Shown here: piece by piece, positions 8,079 through 16,180 of the stretch
How the letters are laid out: every line of letters begins with the position of its first letter
Position numbering within the stretch: position 1 is the first letter of the stretch
Assembly (NCBI RefSeq): GCF_900177245.1
Contig: NZ_FXBM01000002.1
Location: forward strand, 930,001-994,000
Direction: 5' to 3'
DNA length: 64,000 bases
Origin: Rathayibacter oskolensis
GTDB taxonomy: Bacteria; Actinomycetota; Actinomycetes; Actinomycetales; Microbacteriaceae
Notes under the pieces: generated by a model
Databases searched by the model: none
What the model saw: only the letters and a program-made list of their open reading frames with translations
What the model was told of the DNA's origin: nothing
Translations under genes and position numbers: made by a program

Positions 8079-9500
8079 ATGACCGACACGCCTCCCCGCC
8101 GCCGGCCGTGGCCGCTGGTGGTCGCGGGCGTCCTCGCCGCCTCCCTGCTCGGTGCCGGCGCCTTCGGTGCGGGCGCCGCCATCGGGGCGGGCTCGGCGCC
8201 GACCGCATCGCCGGCCGCAGCGGTCGCGACGGCGCCGCCGCCCGTCGAGAGCACGCCCACGCCGACCCCCCGCCCGACCGGCGCCGACACCACCCGCGCG
8301 CTGCGCACCTGCTCCGTCGCGGCCGCCGCGGCCGACCCGAGGCTCGGGTCGATGCAGGCCCGGGTGGTCGACGCCGCCACCGGCGATGTGCTCTTCGACC
8401 GCGGCGGCTCGACGGCGTCGCGGACCGCCTCGGCGCTCAAGATCCTCACCGCAGCCTCGGCCCTCGCCGTCCTCGGACCGGACACCCGGATCGCGACCAC
8501 GGTCGTCCGGGGCACCGACCCGGGGAGCATCGTGCTGGTCGGCGGGGGAGACCTCACGCTCAGCCGGCTCCCGAGCGGGCAGGAGTCGTTCTACGACGGC
8601 GCCGCCCACCTCGACGACCTCGCGGCGCAGGTCGAGCGGGCCTGGGCGGCGAGCCCCGAGACCGCGGGGACGCCGATCACGTCCGTCGTCCTCGACGCCT
8701 CGCTCTACTCCGGCGACACCTGGCAGCCGAGCTGGAACCGCAAGGAGCAGACCGACGGCTACATGCCCGAGATCACCGCCCTGCAGGTCGACGGCGACCG
8801 CGCCGACCCGACCTCCTCCACGTCGACCCGCGGCACCGACCCCGTCGGCCGCGCGGGCGACGCCTTCGCGACGGAGCTCTCGGGATCGCCGACCGTCTCG
8901 ACCGGCACGGCTCCGGCGGGCGCCGCCGTGCTCGGGACGGTCGAGTCGGCGCCGGTGCGCACCCTCGTCCAGCAGATGCTGCTCGTCTCGGACAACGCGA
9001 TCGCCGAGATGCTCGCGCGCCTCGTCGCGATCCGCACGGGCTCGGGCAGCACCTTCGCTGCGGAGCAGGCGGGCGTGCTGCAGGGTCTCGCGGGCTACGG
9101 AGTCGACACCGCGGGTATCGCGATCGCCGACGGCTCGGGGCTGAGCGACGACAACGCGGTCGCGCCCGCCTACTTCACCGCCCTGCTGCGCAAGATCCAG
9201 GCCCGGGAGGGCGAGCTCGGCATCGTCCTCGACGGGCTCCCCGTCTCGGGACGCACCGGGTCGCTCGCCTACGCCGACCGCTTCGCCGGCGACAACGCCG
9301 TGGCCGACGGGGCCGTGCTCGCCAAGACCGGGTGGATCGACACCGGCTACACCCTGGCCGGAGTCGTGAACGCGCAGGACGGGACGTCGCTGACCTTCGC
9401 CGTCTACGCGCTCGGAGACGTCACCGACTCCGCGAAGGCGGCGATCGACACGCTCGTCACGGGCTTCTACCGGTGCGGCGCCTCGCTCTCCGACTCGTGA
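8079..9500 (+). CDS. dacB: D-alanyl-D-alanine carboxypeptidase/endopeptidase (PBP4 family, S13)
   Basis: A 473-aa penicillin-binding protein of the S13 family that trims or cleaves peptidoglycan cross-links outside the membrane. An N-terminal membrane/signal segment (about residues 11-40) precedes a Pro/Thr-rich linker. The three active-site motifs are intact: SxxK as S118-A-L-K121, SxN as S304-D-N306, and KTG at 416-418 (AKTGWIDTG). The domain order matches PBP4 with its long insertion between the first two motifs. It is probably transcribed alone from a leaderless promoter. Its stop codon lies inside the first copy of a 29-bp tandem repeat. The symbol is by family; the exact paralog is uncertain. 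Confidence 0.9.
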   Translation: MTDTPPRRRPWPLVVAGVLAASLLGAGAFGAGAAIGAGSAPTASPAAAVATAPPPVESTPTPTPRPTGADTTRALRTCSVAAAAADPRLGSMQARVVDAATGDVLFDRGGSTASRTASALKILTAASALAVLGPDTRIATTVVRGTDPGSIVLVGGGDLTLSRLPSGQESFYDGAAHLDDLAAQVERAWAASPETAGTPITSVVLDASLYSGDTWQPSWNRKEQTDGYMPEITALQVDGDRADPTSSTSTRGTDPVGRAGDAFATELSGSPTVSTGTAPAGAAVLGTVESAPVRTLVQQMLLVSDNAIAEMLARLVAIRTGSGSTFAAEQAGVLQGLAGYGVDTAGIAIADGSGLSDDNAVAPAYFTALLRKIQAREGELGIVLDGLPVSGRTGSLAYADRFAGDNAVADGAVLAKTGWIDTGYTLAGVVNAQDGTSLTFAVYALGDVTDSAKAAIDTLVTGFYRCGASLSDS

Positions 9501-9559
9501 CGGCTCCGGCCGTCGCCCGCAGACCCCGACGGCTCCGGCCGTCGCCCGCAGACCCCGAC
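9499..9559. repeat. two tandem 29-bp repeats, each with a hairpin
   Basis: Copies at 9499-9527 and 9528-9556 are identical, with a few bases of a third. Each contains GACGGC TCCG GCCGTC, a 6-bp stem with a 4-nt loop. The first copy includes the last two bases of the carboxypeptidase stop codon. A doubled terminator made by slippage is plausible. Confidence 0.85.
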
Positions 9560-9573
9560 CCGAGAGGACTCCG

Positions 9574-10152
9574 ATGACCACCGCACTCCTGATCGTCGAC
9601 GTGCAGAACGACTTCACCGAGGAGGGGGCCCTCGCCGTCGCGGGCGGCTCCCGCGTCGCGTCGGGAGTGAGCGCGCACCTGCTCGCGCACGGCGACCGCT
9701 ACGACACCGTGCTCGCGTCGCGCGACTGGCACGACGGCGACGGCTCCGACAACGGCGGGCACTTCGCCGAGACTCCGGACTTCGTCGACACCTGGCCGGT
9801 GCACTGCGTCGCGGGCAGCCCCGGTGCCGAGTACCACCCGAGCCTCGATCCCGGTCTGGTCGACGTGCACATCCGCAAGGGCCAGGGGCGACCGTCCTAC
9901 TCCGCGTTCGAGGGCACGACGACCGAGGGTGAGCCCGTGCCCGAGCTGCTGCGCCGTCTCGGAGTGACCCGGCTCGACGTCGTCGGCCTCGCGACGGACT
10001 ACTGCGTGCGCGCGTCGGCGCTCGACGCGCGACGGATCGGCATCGAGGTGCACGTGCTCGAGGACCTGGTCGCGGGTGTCTCGACGGAGGCGAGCGCCGC
10101 CGCTCTGCGCGAGCTCGCCGAGGCCGGCGTGGCCGTCGAGCCCTCGGCCTGA
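9574..10152 (+). CDS. pncA: nicotinamidase (cysteine hydrolase)
   Basis: Deamidates nicotinamide to nicotinate for NAD recycling; 192 aa, isochorismatase-like fold. The catalytic triad is visible: D9 in LLIVDVQNDF, K102 in IRKGQGRPSYSAF, and C144 in GLATDYCVRASALDA. The metal-binding segment matches SRDWHDGDGSDNGGHF. The ATG is preceded by GAGAGGACTCC. Length and triad fit PncA rather than general isochorismatases. It stands between the repeat pair and a hairpin, probably as a single-gene transcript. The same fold also covers the pyrazinamidase activity known for the family. Confidence 0.93.
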   Translation: MTTALLIVDVQNDFTEEGALAVAGGSRVASGVSAHLLAHGDRYDTVLASRDWHDGDGSDNGGHFAETPDFVDTWPVHCVAGSPGAEYHPSLDPGLVDVHIRKGQGRPSYSAFEGTTTEGEPVPELLRRLGVTRLDVVGLATDYCVRASALDARRIGIEVHVLEDLVAGVSTEASAAALRELAEAGVAVEPSA

Positions 10153-10177
10153 CCGCGAGAGCGTCGCCGTAGACTGA

Positions 10178-10197
10178 ACGGCGGAATCCCCCGCCGT
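10178..10197. terminator. hairpin between pncA and the aldehyde dehydrogenase
   Basis: ACGGCGG and CCGCCGT are exact inverted copies around AATCCC. A TAnnnT element (TAGACT, 10170-10175) precedes it, so the hairpin is either the pncA terminator or part of the next gene's 5' leader. Confidence 0.45.
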
Positions 10198-10239
10198 GCA
10201 CGTCCTGTGCGTGGTGATCCGCAGAGAAAGAGCGATCCC

Positions 10240-11721
10240 GTGACCGGTTCCGTCGAGGCCTCCGAGGCCGCCCTGCTCTCCCGCGTCCCGGCGCAGCTGT
10301 TCATCGGAGGCGCGTGGGTCGACGCCTCGGGCGGCGGCACGATCGACGTCGAGGACCCCTCGACCGGTGCGGTGCTGCGCACGATCGCCGACGCGACGCC
10401 GGAGGACGGCCTCCGGGCGCTCGACGCCGCGGTCGCCGCGGGGGAGGGGTGGGCCGCGACGCCGCCCCGGACGCGCGGGGAGATCCTCCGGCGCGCGTTC
10501 GACCTGCTGCAGGAGCGCAGGCACGAGTTCGCCCTCCTGATGACCCTCGAGATGGGCAAGCCCGTCTCGGAGGCGCTCGGCGAAGTGGCCTACGGGGGCG
10601 AGTTCCTCCGCTGGTTCAGCGAGGAGGCGGTGCGCATCTCGGGCCGGTACGGGGTCAACCCGGAGGGCACGGGGCGGATGATCGTCTCGCAGCACCCTGT
10701 GGGTCCGTGCTACCTGATCACCCCGTGGAACTTCCCGCTCGCCATGGCGACCCGCAAGATCGCGCCCGCGCTCGCGGCCGGATGCACCGTCGTGGTGAAG
10801 CCCGCCGAGCTGACTCCGCTCACGACCCTCGCCCTCGCGGCGCTGCTCGCCGAGGCGGGCGTGCCCGACGGAGTCGTCAACGTCGTGACGACGTCGGCCG
10901 CCGGGCCGCTGTCGGAGCCGATCCTCGCCGATCCGCGCCTGCGCAAGGTCTCGTTCACGGGATCGACCCCGGTCGGCCGGACGCTGCTGCAGCAGGCGGC
11001 GGGGAACGTTCTGCGCACGTCGATGGAGCTGGGCGGCAACGCCCCCTTCGTGGTCTTCGAGGACGCGGACCTCGACAGGGCGGTCGACGGCGCCATGCTG
11101 GCGAAGTTCCGCAACATCGGACAGGCCTGCACGGCGGCGAACCGCTTCTTCGTGCACGAGTCGATCGCCGAGGAGTTCGCGGCGCGCGTCACCGAGCGCG
11201 TCCGCGCCCTGCGCGTGGGCCGCGGCACCGAGGAGGGGGTGTCGATCGGCCCCCTCATCGACGACCGGGCGGTGGCCAAGGCCGCGGCGCTCGTCGAGGA
11301 CGCGGTCGAGCGGGGCGCCGCCGTCCGCGTGGGAGGTCACGGCATCGAGGGCGACGGGCACTTCTACGAGCCGACCGTGCTCTCGGGCGTCACCGGCGGC
11401 AGCGAGATCCTCCGGACCGAGATCTTCGGCCCGGTGCTGGCGATCGTGCCGTTCCGTGACGAGGACGAGGCCGTCGCCCTCGCGAACGACACCGAGTTCG
11501 GCCTCGTCTCGTACGTCTTCACCCGCGATCTCGCCCGGGGTCAGCGGATGATCGAGCGCCTGGCGACCGGGATGATGGGCCTGAACGTGGGGGTCGTCTC
11601 GAACGCCGCCGCACCGTTCGGAGGCGTGAAGCAGTCGGGTCTCGGTCGCGAGGGCGGGCCCGAGGGCATCCACGAGTACCTGAGCACCAAGTACACGCTC
11701 ACGCCCGACCCCTTCGCCTGA
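10240..11721 (+). CDS. gabD: NAD(P)-dependent aldehyde dehydrogenase, succinate-semialdehyde dehydrogenase type
   Basis: Oxidises an aldehyde to the acid with NAD(P); 493 aa, normal family length. It carries PWNFPLAMATRKIAPALAAGC, FTGSTPVGRTLL for the coenzyme site, the general base E263 in SMELGGNAPF, and the nucleophile C297 in IGQACTAANRF. The pattern is closest to GabD-type enzymes, which convert succinate semialdehyde to succinate. GTG 10240 is preferred over the GTG at 10207 because AGAGAAAGAG precedes it by 7 nt and the homologous core begins soon after. No gabT is adjacent, so the substrate remains inferred. Confidence 0.85.
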   Translation: MTGSVEASEAALLSRVPAQLFIGGAWVDASGGGTIDVEDPSTGAVLRTIADATPEDGLRALDAAVAAGEGWAATPPRTRGEILRRAFDLLQERRHEFALLMTLEMGKPVSEALGEVAYGGEFLRWFSEEAVRISGRYGVNPEGTGRMIVSQHPVGPCYLITPWNFPLAMATRKIAPALAAGCTVVVKPAELTPLTTLALAALLAEAGVPDGVVNVVTTSAAGPLSEPILADPRLRKVSFTGSTPVGRTLLQQAAGNVLRTSMELGGNAPFVVFEDADLDRAVDGAMLAKFRNIGQACTAANRFFVHESIAEEFAARVTERVRALRVGRGTEEGVSIGPLIDDRAVAKAAALVEDAVERGAAVRVGGHGIEGDGHFYEPTVLSGVTGGSEILRTEIFGPVLAIVPFRDEDEAVALANDTEFGLVSYVFTRDLARGQRMIERLATGMMGLNVGVVSNAAAPFGGVKQSGLGREGGPEGIHEYLSTKYTLTPDPFA

Positions 11722-11725
11722 GCCG

Positions 11726-12529
11726 GTGCGGCTGATCGAGGTCGGGTCGCTCGCGGACCCGCGGCTGCGCGACTACGCCCACGCGACCGACGTCGCACTC
11801 AAGAACGGCCGCGGCCCGCACGGGATCTACATCGCCGAGTCGGCGCTCGTCCTCCGGCGCGCGCTCGCGGCCGGGCACACCCCGCGCTCCGTCCTGGCGC
11901 TCGGCGGCTCGGTGGCCGAGGCCGCTGAGCTGGTCGGCGACGTCGACGTCCCGGTCTTCACCGGCCCCGCCGACCTGCTGGCGGAGCTGACCGGCTACAC
12001 CCTGCACCGCGGCCTGATCGCGGCGATGGAGCGGCCGGCTCTGCCGGATCCGGCAGAGCTCCTGGCGGGGGCGCGGCGCGTCATCGTGCTCGAGGACGTC
12101 GTCGATCCCACGAACGTCGGAGCGATCTTCCGCTCGGTCGGCGCGATCGGCGCCGACGCCGTCCTGGTCACGCCGCGGTGCTCCGACCCGTTCTACCGGC
12201 GCGCCATCCGCGTCAGCATGGGCACCGTGCTGCAGGTCCCGTGGACCCGGGTGGGCGAGTGGGAGAGCACGGCGCGCCTGCTGCACGACGCGGGCTTCAG
12301 CATCGCCGCGATGGCCCTGACTCCGGAGGCGGTCCCGCTGCGCGACTTCGCGGTCACGGCTCCCGAGCGGGTCGCCCTCGTCCTCGGGACGGAGGGAGAC
12401 GGACTGACGCCCGAGGCGCTCGCCGTGGCCGACGCGGCGGTGAAGATCCCGATGCGGCACGGCATCGACTCCCTGAACGTCGCGGCGGCCGCCGCCGTCG
12501 CCATGTGGGCGCTCGCCGCCCCCTCCTGA
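11726..12529 (+). CDS. TrmH/SpoU family RNA 2'-O-ribose methyltransferase
   Basis: A 267-aa SPOUT methyltransferase that uses S-adenosylmethionine to methylate a ribose in rRNA or tRNA. All three SpoU motifs are seen: motif 1 DPTNVGAIFRS, motif 2 LVLGTEGDGL, and motif 3 IPMRHGIDSLNVAAAAAVAM. The N-terminal RNA-binding region has HGIYIAESALVLRRAL, like RlmB/TsnR relatives. The GTG start is only 4 nt after the aldehyde dehydrogenase stop, so it is probably co-transcribed. The actual target nucleotide cannot be read from the sequence, so no symbol is given. Confidence 0.9.
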   Translation: MRLIEVGSLADPRLRDYAHATDVALKNGRGPHGIYIAESALVLRRALAAGHTPRSVLALGGSVAEAAELVGDVDVPVFTGPADLLAELTGYTLHRGLIAAMERPALPDPAELLAGARRVIVLEDVVDPTNVGAIFRSVGAIGADAVLVTPRCSDPFYRRAIRVSMGTVLQVPWTRVGEWESTARLLHDAGFSIAAMALTPEAVPLRDFAVTAPERVALVLGTEGDGLTPEALAVADAAVKIPMRHGIDSLNVAAAAAVAMWALAAPS

Positions 12530-12580
12530 CGCGGGGTCCCCCGAAGCGCGCCGGGACGCGTCGGGCGTCACGGCCTGCGA

Positions 12581-12586
12581 TACGCT
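12581..12586 (+). promoter_or_regulatory. -10 element for the small lipoprotein gene
   Basis: TACGCT lies 44 nt before the ATG of the lipoprotein gene; no clear -35 is seen. Confidence 0.35.
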
Positions 12587-12630
12587 CGCTGCCAATCCTG
12601 TCCGGCACCGTCTTCGATGCGAGGTCCGCC

Positions 12631-13017
12631 ATGCCCGATCGACCTCGGCGCCTCCCGATCCGGGCGATGCTCCCGCCCGTCGTCCTCGTCCTCGCGCTGG
12701 CGCTGGCGGCCTGCGCCGCACCCTCCGCCGAGGTGCCCGACGACGCGATCCTCCGCTCGGGATCCGGCGAGCCGACCGCGGCGACGTCCCCGCCCGCTAC
12801 GGAGACGGACGGTGACAGCGACGAGATCACCCGACTCATCACCCTGTGCCTCGCGCGCTACGGGCTGAGCGAGCGGCCCCGGGCCGCGGACGACGCGGCG
12901 ACGGCGGACGAGCGCATGGCCGCTCAGCAGCTGATCGACACCTACGACGAGACCCTCACGAACTGCTCGGCCGAGGCGCTCGGCAGGAGCACCCCGACCG
13001 CGACCCCCACTCCCTGA
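12631..13017 (+). CDS. small lipoprotein of unknown function
   Basis: A 128-aa exported lipoprotein. The signal ends in ALALAACAAP, whose lipobox LAAC gives a lipidated cysteine near residue 27. After a Thr/Pro/Asp-rich linker comes a short helical part with LITLCLARYGLS and TYDETLTNCSAEAL; these two cysteines could form a disulfide. It ends TPTATPTP. The ATG has GAGG about 5 nt upstream. The family is not recognised. It is followed after 2 nt by the SDR gene, which may share its transcript. Confidence 0.75.
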   Translation: MPDRPRRLPIRAMLPPVVLVLALALAACAAPSAEVPDDAILRSGSGEPTAATSPPATETDGDSDEITRLITLCLARYGLSERPRAADDAATADERMAAQQLIDTYDETLTNCSAEALGRSTPTATPTP

Positions 13018-13019
13018 CC

Positions 13020-13763
13020 GTGCTGATCAGGGGGGCGTCCGCGCTGGTGGCCGGGGGCGCCTCCGGCCTCGGCGCAGCCACGGTCGAGGCGCTCGTCGAC
13101 GCCGGCGCTCGGGTCACGGTGCTCGATCTGCCGGCGGCGATCGAGCGGGCGACGCTCCCCGCCTCGGTGCGAGCCGTGGCCGGAGACGTGCTCGACTCCG
13201 ACGCCGTCGCTCGCGCGGTCGAGGTGTCGGGCGAGCTGCGTATCGCCGTGGTCTGCGCCGGTGTCGCGACACCCGGCCGGCTGCTCGGCCGCGACGGGCC
13301 CCTCCCGCTCGACGAGTTCGAGCGGGTGCTGCGCATCAACACCGTCGGCACGCTCAACGTCCTGCGCCTCGCGGCCGCAGCCGTCGCCGAGCGCGAGCCC
13401 GTCGACGGCGAGCGAGGCGTGCTCGTCACGACGTCCTCCGTCGCGGCCTTCGAGGGGCAGATCGGGCAGGCCGCCTACGCCGCGTCGAAGGGGGCGGTCG
13501 CCGCGCTGACGCTGCCGCTGGCGCGCGAGCTCGCCGCGTCGCTCATCCGCGTCGTCTCGATCGCACCGGGCACGTTCGACACCCCGCTGCTGGCCGGGCT
13601 CCCGGAGCGGGCGCGTGAGGCGCTCGGCTCGGCGACGCCGCATCCGGCCCGGCTGGGGCGTCCCGCTGAGTTCGCGGCGCTGGTGCGCCACGTCGTCGAG
13701 AACCCGATGCTCAACGGCGAGGTCGTGCGCCTCGACGGCGCACTGCGGCTCCCTCCCCGCTGA
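13020..13763 (+). CDS. short-chain dehydrogenase, 3-hydroxyacyl-CoA dehydrogenase type II-like
   Basis: A 247-aa NAD(P)-dependent SDR. The cofactor loop is LVAGGASGLGAATVEAL, the active site is TSSVAAFEGQIGQAAYAASKG with Y153 and K157, and the stretch SIAPGTFDTPLLAGLPE resembles the HSD10/type II 3-hydroxyacyl-CoA dehydrogenases. These act on beta-hydroxyacyl-CoA or related short hydroxy compounds. The GTG 13020 start leaves two bases after the lipoprotein stop. No other beta-oxidation gene is nearby, so the substrate is inferred from similarity only. It is convergent with the ABC exporter, separated by 9 nt. Confidence 0.85.
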   Translation: MLIRGASALVAGGASGLGAATVEALVDAGARVTVLDLPAAIERATLPASVRAVAGDVLDSDAVARAVEVSGELRIAVVCAGVATPGRLLGRDGPLPLDEFERVLRINTVGTLNVLRLAAAAVAEREPVDGERGVLVTTSSVAAFEGQIGQAAYAASKGAVAALTLPLARELAASLIRVVSIAPGTFDTPLLAGLPERAREALGSATPHPARLGRPAEFAALVRHVVENPMLNGEVVRLDGALRLPPR

Positions 13764-13772
13764 GCGGGCGCC

Positions 13773-15623
13773 TCAGACCAGCAGCTGGTGCTTCGCGAGA
13801 TCGCGGTAGAGCGGGGTCGACTCGACCAGCTCCGAGTGGGTGCCGACTCCGACGACTTCGCCCTTCTGCAGAACGACGATGCGGTCGGAGTCGACCACCG
13901 TCGACAGCCGGTGGGCGATCACGAGGAGGGTGCGGTTCTCGGCGACGGCGTCGATCGCCAGGCGGAGGCGCTGCTCGTTGAGGCCGTCGAGGCTCGAGGT
14001 CGACTCGTCCAGGAGCAGGATGGGCGGGGCGGCGAGCAGCGCACGGCCGATCGCCAGGCGCTGGCGCTCGCCTCCCGAGAGCATCACGCCGCTCTCGCCG
14101 ACGGGGGCGTCGAGCCCGAGCGGATTGCGCTCGAGGACCTCGGTGAGGTTCACGGCCTCGAGCACGCGGAGGCAGTCGGCGTCGTCGGCGTCGGGTCGGC
14201 CGAGCACGAGGTTCTCGCGGATCGTGCCGGCGAGCACGGGCGCGTCCTGCTCGACGTATCCGATCTGCGCCCGCAGAGCGTCGCGGTCGATCGCGGTGAT
14301 GTCGACGCCGCCGAGCCGGACGACTCCGGCCTCGGGGTCGTAGAAGCGCTCGATGAGCGCGAGGATCGTGCTCTTGCCGGCGCCGGAGGGGCCGACCAGG
14401 GCGGTGCGCTTGCCACGCGGGACGGTGAAGGACACCCCGCGCAGCACGGTGCGGTCGCGCTCGCCGTCGGCGGGGTCCTCCCCGTCGCTCGATCCTTCCG
14501 CCCTCGGGTCGTACGAGAAGACCACATCCTCGAACGAGATCGCGTCGTCGGCGACCCCCGCGCCGAGGCCGCCCGCCGAGCGGTCGCCGTCGCCCTCGAT
14601 CGGCAGGTCGATGATCTCCTGGATCCGGCCGAGAGCGCCGAGCGCCGAGTTCACCGAGGTGATCGCACCGATGAAGTTGCCCAGCGGCATCACCATCATG
14701 AAGAGGAACAGGATGAACGTGACCAGCTGCGAGATGTCGATCGATCCGGAGGCGACGCGGTAGCCGCCGACTCCCAGGACGGCGAGGAACGCGACCTGCA
14801 TGGCGATGCCGGCGACGGGGACGACGAGGGCCGAGACGTGGGCGACGCGGAGGCCGAGGCGGTACGCCTCCGTGGCGTGCTCGTCGACGACGGCGATCTC
14901 GCGCTCCGTCGCCCCGGCGGCGCGGATGGTGCGGACGGCGCTGATGGCGCGCTCGACGGCGGCGGCGAGATCGCCGACCTTCTCCTGCGCCTGGCGGCTC
15001 GCCGTGCGGATGCCGCGCCCGAGCGTGAGGGCGAGGCCGAGCGCGACGGCGACGACCACGACGATGATGACCAGGAGCACCCAGTCGATGACCGCCATCG
15101 CGATGATGGCGCCCACGAAGATCAGCGAACCGGCGATCGAGTCGACGAGACCCTGGGTGAGAACGGCGCGCAGGAGCGTCGAGTCGGAGCCGACCCGCGA
15201 GACGAGGTCGCCGGTGCGCCGGGCGTCGAACTCCCGGATCGGCAGGCGCAGCAGGCGCGCGACGATGCGGCGGCGGCTCGAGAGGACGATGCCCTCTCCG
15301 GTGCGCTGGAGGAGGTAGTGCGCGAATCCCGAGATGAGGCCCGAGGCGACGACGAGGGCGACGAGCGCCCAGACGAGCGGTCCGAGGTCGAGGCCGTCCT
15401 GGACCCGGGTGATGACCTGGCCGACGACGAGGGGCTGAGCGAGACTCGCGGCGGCGCCGAACAGACTGAGGACGACGACCACCGAGAGGATGCCGCGGTG
15501 CTCGAGCAGGTAGGGGACGAGCTGCGAGAAGGAGGCGCGGGGGCCGTCGTCCTTCGTGCGGCCGGGCCGCCTCCCGCCGCGACTGGGGGTGGTGGTGCTC
15601 ATCGCTCGTCCGTCCTCGCTCAT
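13773..15623 (-). CDS. ABC exporter, fused permease/ATPase (multidrug type)
   Basis: A 616-aa half-size exporter that would act as a homodimer. Residues about 20-330 are a six-helix exporter domain (FSQLVPYLLEHRGILSVVVV onward, with the IREFDARRTGDLVSRVGSD coupling segment). The C-terminal half is the ATPase: Walker A GPSGAGKST, Q-loop YVEQDAPV, signature LSGGERQRLAIGRALL, Walker B PILLLDES and switch histidine in IAHRLSTV. The start at 15623 is chosen because ATGA overlaps the stop of the upstream HTH gene; a later ATG at 15602 is possible. Coupling to the HTH protein suggests regulation by it. The substrate is unknown, drug or lipid being family precedents. Confidence 0.92.
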   Translation of the reverse strand: MSEDGRAMSTTTPSRGGRRPGRTKDDGPRASFSQLVPYLLEHRGILSVVVVLSLFGAAASLAQPLVVGQVITRVQDGLDLGPLVWALVALVVASGLISGFAHYLLQRTGEGIVLSSRRRIVARLLRLPIREFDARRTGDLVSRVGSDSTLLRAVLTQGLVDSIAGSLIFVGAIIAMAVIDWVLLVIIVVVVAVALGLALTLGRGIRTASRQAQEKVGDLAAAVERAISAVRTIRAAGATEREIAVVDEHATEAYRLGLRVAHVSALVVPVAGIAMQVAFLAVLGVGGYRVASGSIDISQLVTFILFLFMMVMPLGNFIGAITSVNSALGALGRIQEIIDLPIEGDGDRSAGGLGAGVADDAISFEDVVFSYDPRAEGSSDGEDPADGERDRTVLRGVSFTVPRGKRTALVGPSGAGKSTILALIERFYDPEAGVVRLGGVDITAIDRDALRAQIGYVEQDAPVLAGTIRENLVLGRPDADDADCLRVLEAVNLTEVLERNPLGLDAPVGESGVMLSGGERQRLAIGRALLAAPPILLLDESTSSLDGLNEQRLRLAIDAVAENRTLLVIAHRLSTVVDSDRIVVLQKGEVVGVGTHSELVESTPLYRDLAKHQLLV

Positions 15624-15835
15624 GCCCTGCCGTACTTCTTGTGGACCGCCTGCCGGCTGACGCCGAGGCACAGGGCGATCAGCTGCCACGAGGCGTTCGC
15701 GTTCCGCGCCCGGCGGACGGCGAGCGCCTCGGTGCGGTCGAGCTCGGCGCGGAGGCGGTGGATCGCCCGCAGCGCCGTGATCGGGTCGTCGGCTCCGGCG
15801 TCGCCCGCCAGTGTCGCGATCGTGCCGTCGTCCAT
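15620..15835 (-). CDS. small HTH protein, probable autoregulator of the ABC exporter
   Basis: A 71-aa protein. The N-terminal half is acidic and helical (LRAIHRLRAELDRTEALAVRRAR); the C-terminal residues 48-70, ASWQLIALCLGVSRQAVHKKYG, form a clear helix-turn-helix of the sigma70 region 4/MarR-less type. The start ATG has GGGAGG four bases upstream. Its stop overlaps the exporter start (ATGA), so the two are translated together. Upstream is a textbook promoter with two palindromes of one form, one on the -35 and one near the start site, so it most likely represses its own operon. No ligand-binding domain is present; how it senses a signal is unknown. Confidence 0.82.
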   Translation of the reverse strand: MDDGTIATLAGDAGADDPITALRAIHRLRAELDRTEALAVRRARNANASWQLIALCLGVSRQAVHKKYGRA

Positions 15836-15883
15836 TCTGCCTCCCCGTTGCTGCGAGCCGGCCGTCCGTGGGCGGGGGCTGCT

Positions 15884-15899
15884 GTCAATTCGTGTTGAC
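15884..15899. promoter_or_regulatory. operator 1 (GTCAA-N6-TTGAC)
   Basis: GTCAATTCGTGTTGAC, a palindrome with 5-bp arms, lies just past the -10 on the minus strand, over the predicted transcription start. Same form as operator 2, 43 bp away. Confidence 0.65.
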
Positions 15900-15902
15900 A
15901 TC

Positions 15903-15931
15903 ACGGTAGGGGTGCGCGGCGCGGGTGTCAA
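15903..15931 (-). promoter_or_regulatory. sigma70 promoter of the HTH-ABC operon
   Basis: On the minus strand, -35 TTGACA (15926-15931) and -10 TACCGT (15903-15908) are separated by exactly 17 nt. The -35 is a perfect consensus and lies inside operator 2. Confidence 0.75.
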
Positions 15932-15942
15932 CTGAAGTTGAC
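15927..15942. promoter_or_regulatory. operator 2 (GTCAA-N6-TTGAC)
   Basis: GTCAACTGAAGTTGAC has 7-bp perfect arms around GA and covers five of the six -35 bases. It starts 43 bp from the start of operator 1, about four helical turns, so proteins bound at both would sit on the same face of the DNA. Confidence 0.7.
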
Positions 15943-16033
15943 GGTCTGAGGAGGGTGACGGTGCGGTTCGCAGGAGATGCGCCCGTTCTCGTCGGCGTCG
16001 TGCGGCAGAACGGGCGGATCGGGGGTGGGCTCG

Positions 16034-16109
16034 TGCAGATCGTGCGGTGACCTGCGGATCGTGCGAACACCTGCAGATCGCACCGCCTCCTGCAGATCGC
16101 ACCGCCCCT
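16034..16109. repeat. four tandem 19-bp repeats
   Basis: Units begin at 16034, 16053, 16072 and 16091 with TGC(A/G)GATCG. The first two continue with GTGCG, the last two with CACCGCC. The period is exactly 19. No coding or known regulatory role is evident. Confidence 0.85.
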
Positions 16110-16180
16110 CAATCGCCCGCCCCCCGAGACGCCGCCGGCCCGCCGGGATCACCGACGGGCCGGGGCCGAGGAGCGAGCTC

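Larger units (their letters stand above)
15836..16180. other. regulatory intergenic region with promoter, operators and a 19-bp repeat array
   Basis: 345 nt without a gene. From left to right on the + strand: 5' UTR and promoter of the HTH-exporter operon with two palindromes (15884-15942), then a stretch with no clear signal, then four tandem 19-bp repeats (16034-16109), then the 3' side of the MHS transporter gene. Confidence 0.7.

Noticed and set aside
10207-10239. Upstream GTG as start of the aldehyde dehydrogenase
   Set aside because: No ribosome site; the 11 extra residues do not fit the family, while GTG 10240 has a purine-rich site at proper spacing.
15624-15689. N-terminal extension of the ABC exporter
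   Set aside because: It would overlap the coding part of the HTH gene; the ATGA overlap at 15620-15623 is the better start.
16034-16109. CRISPR array
   Set aside because: The 19-bp units are directly abutting without spacers, and no cas gene is present.
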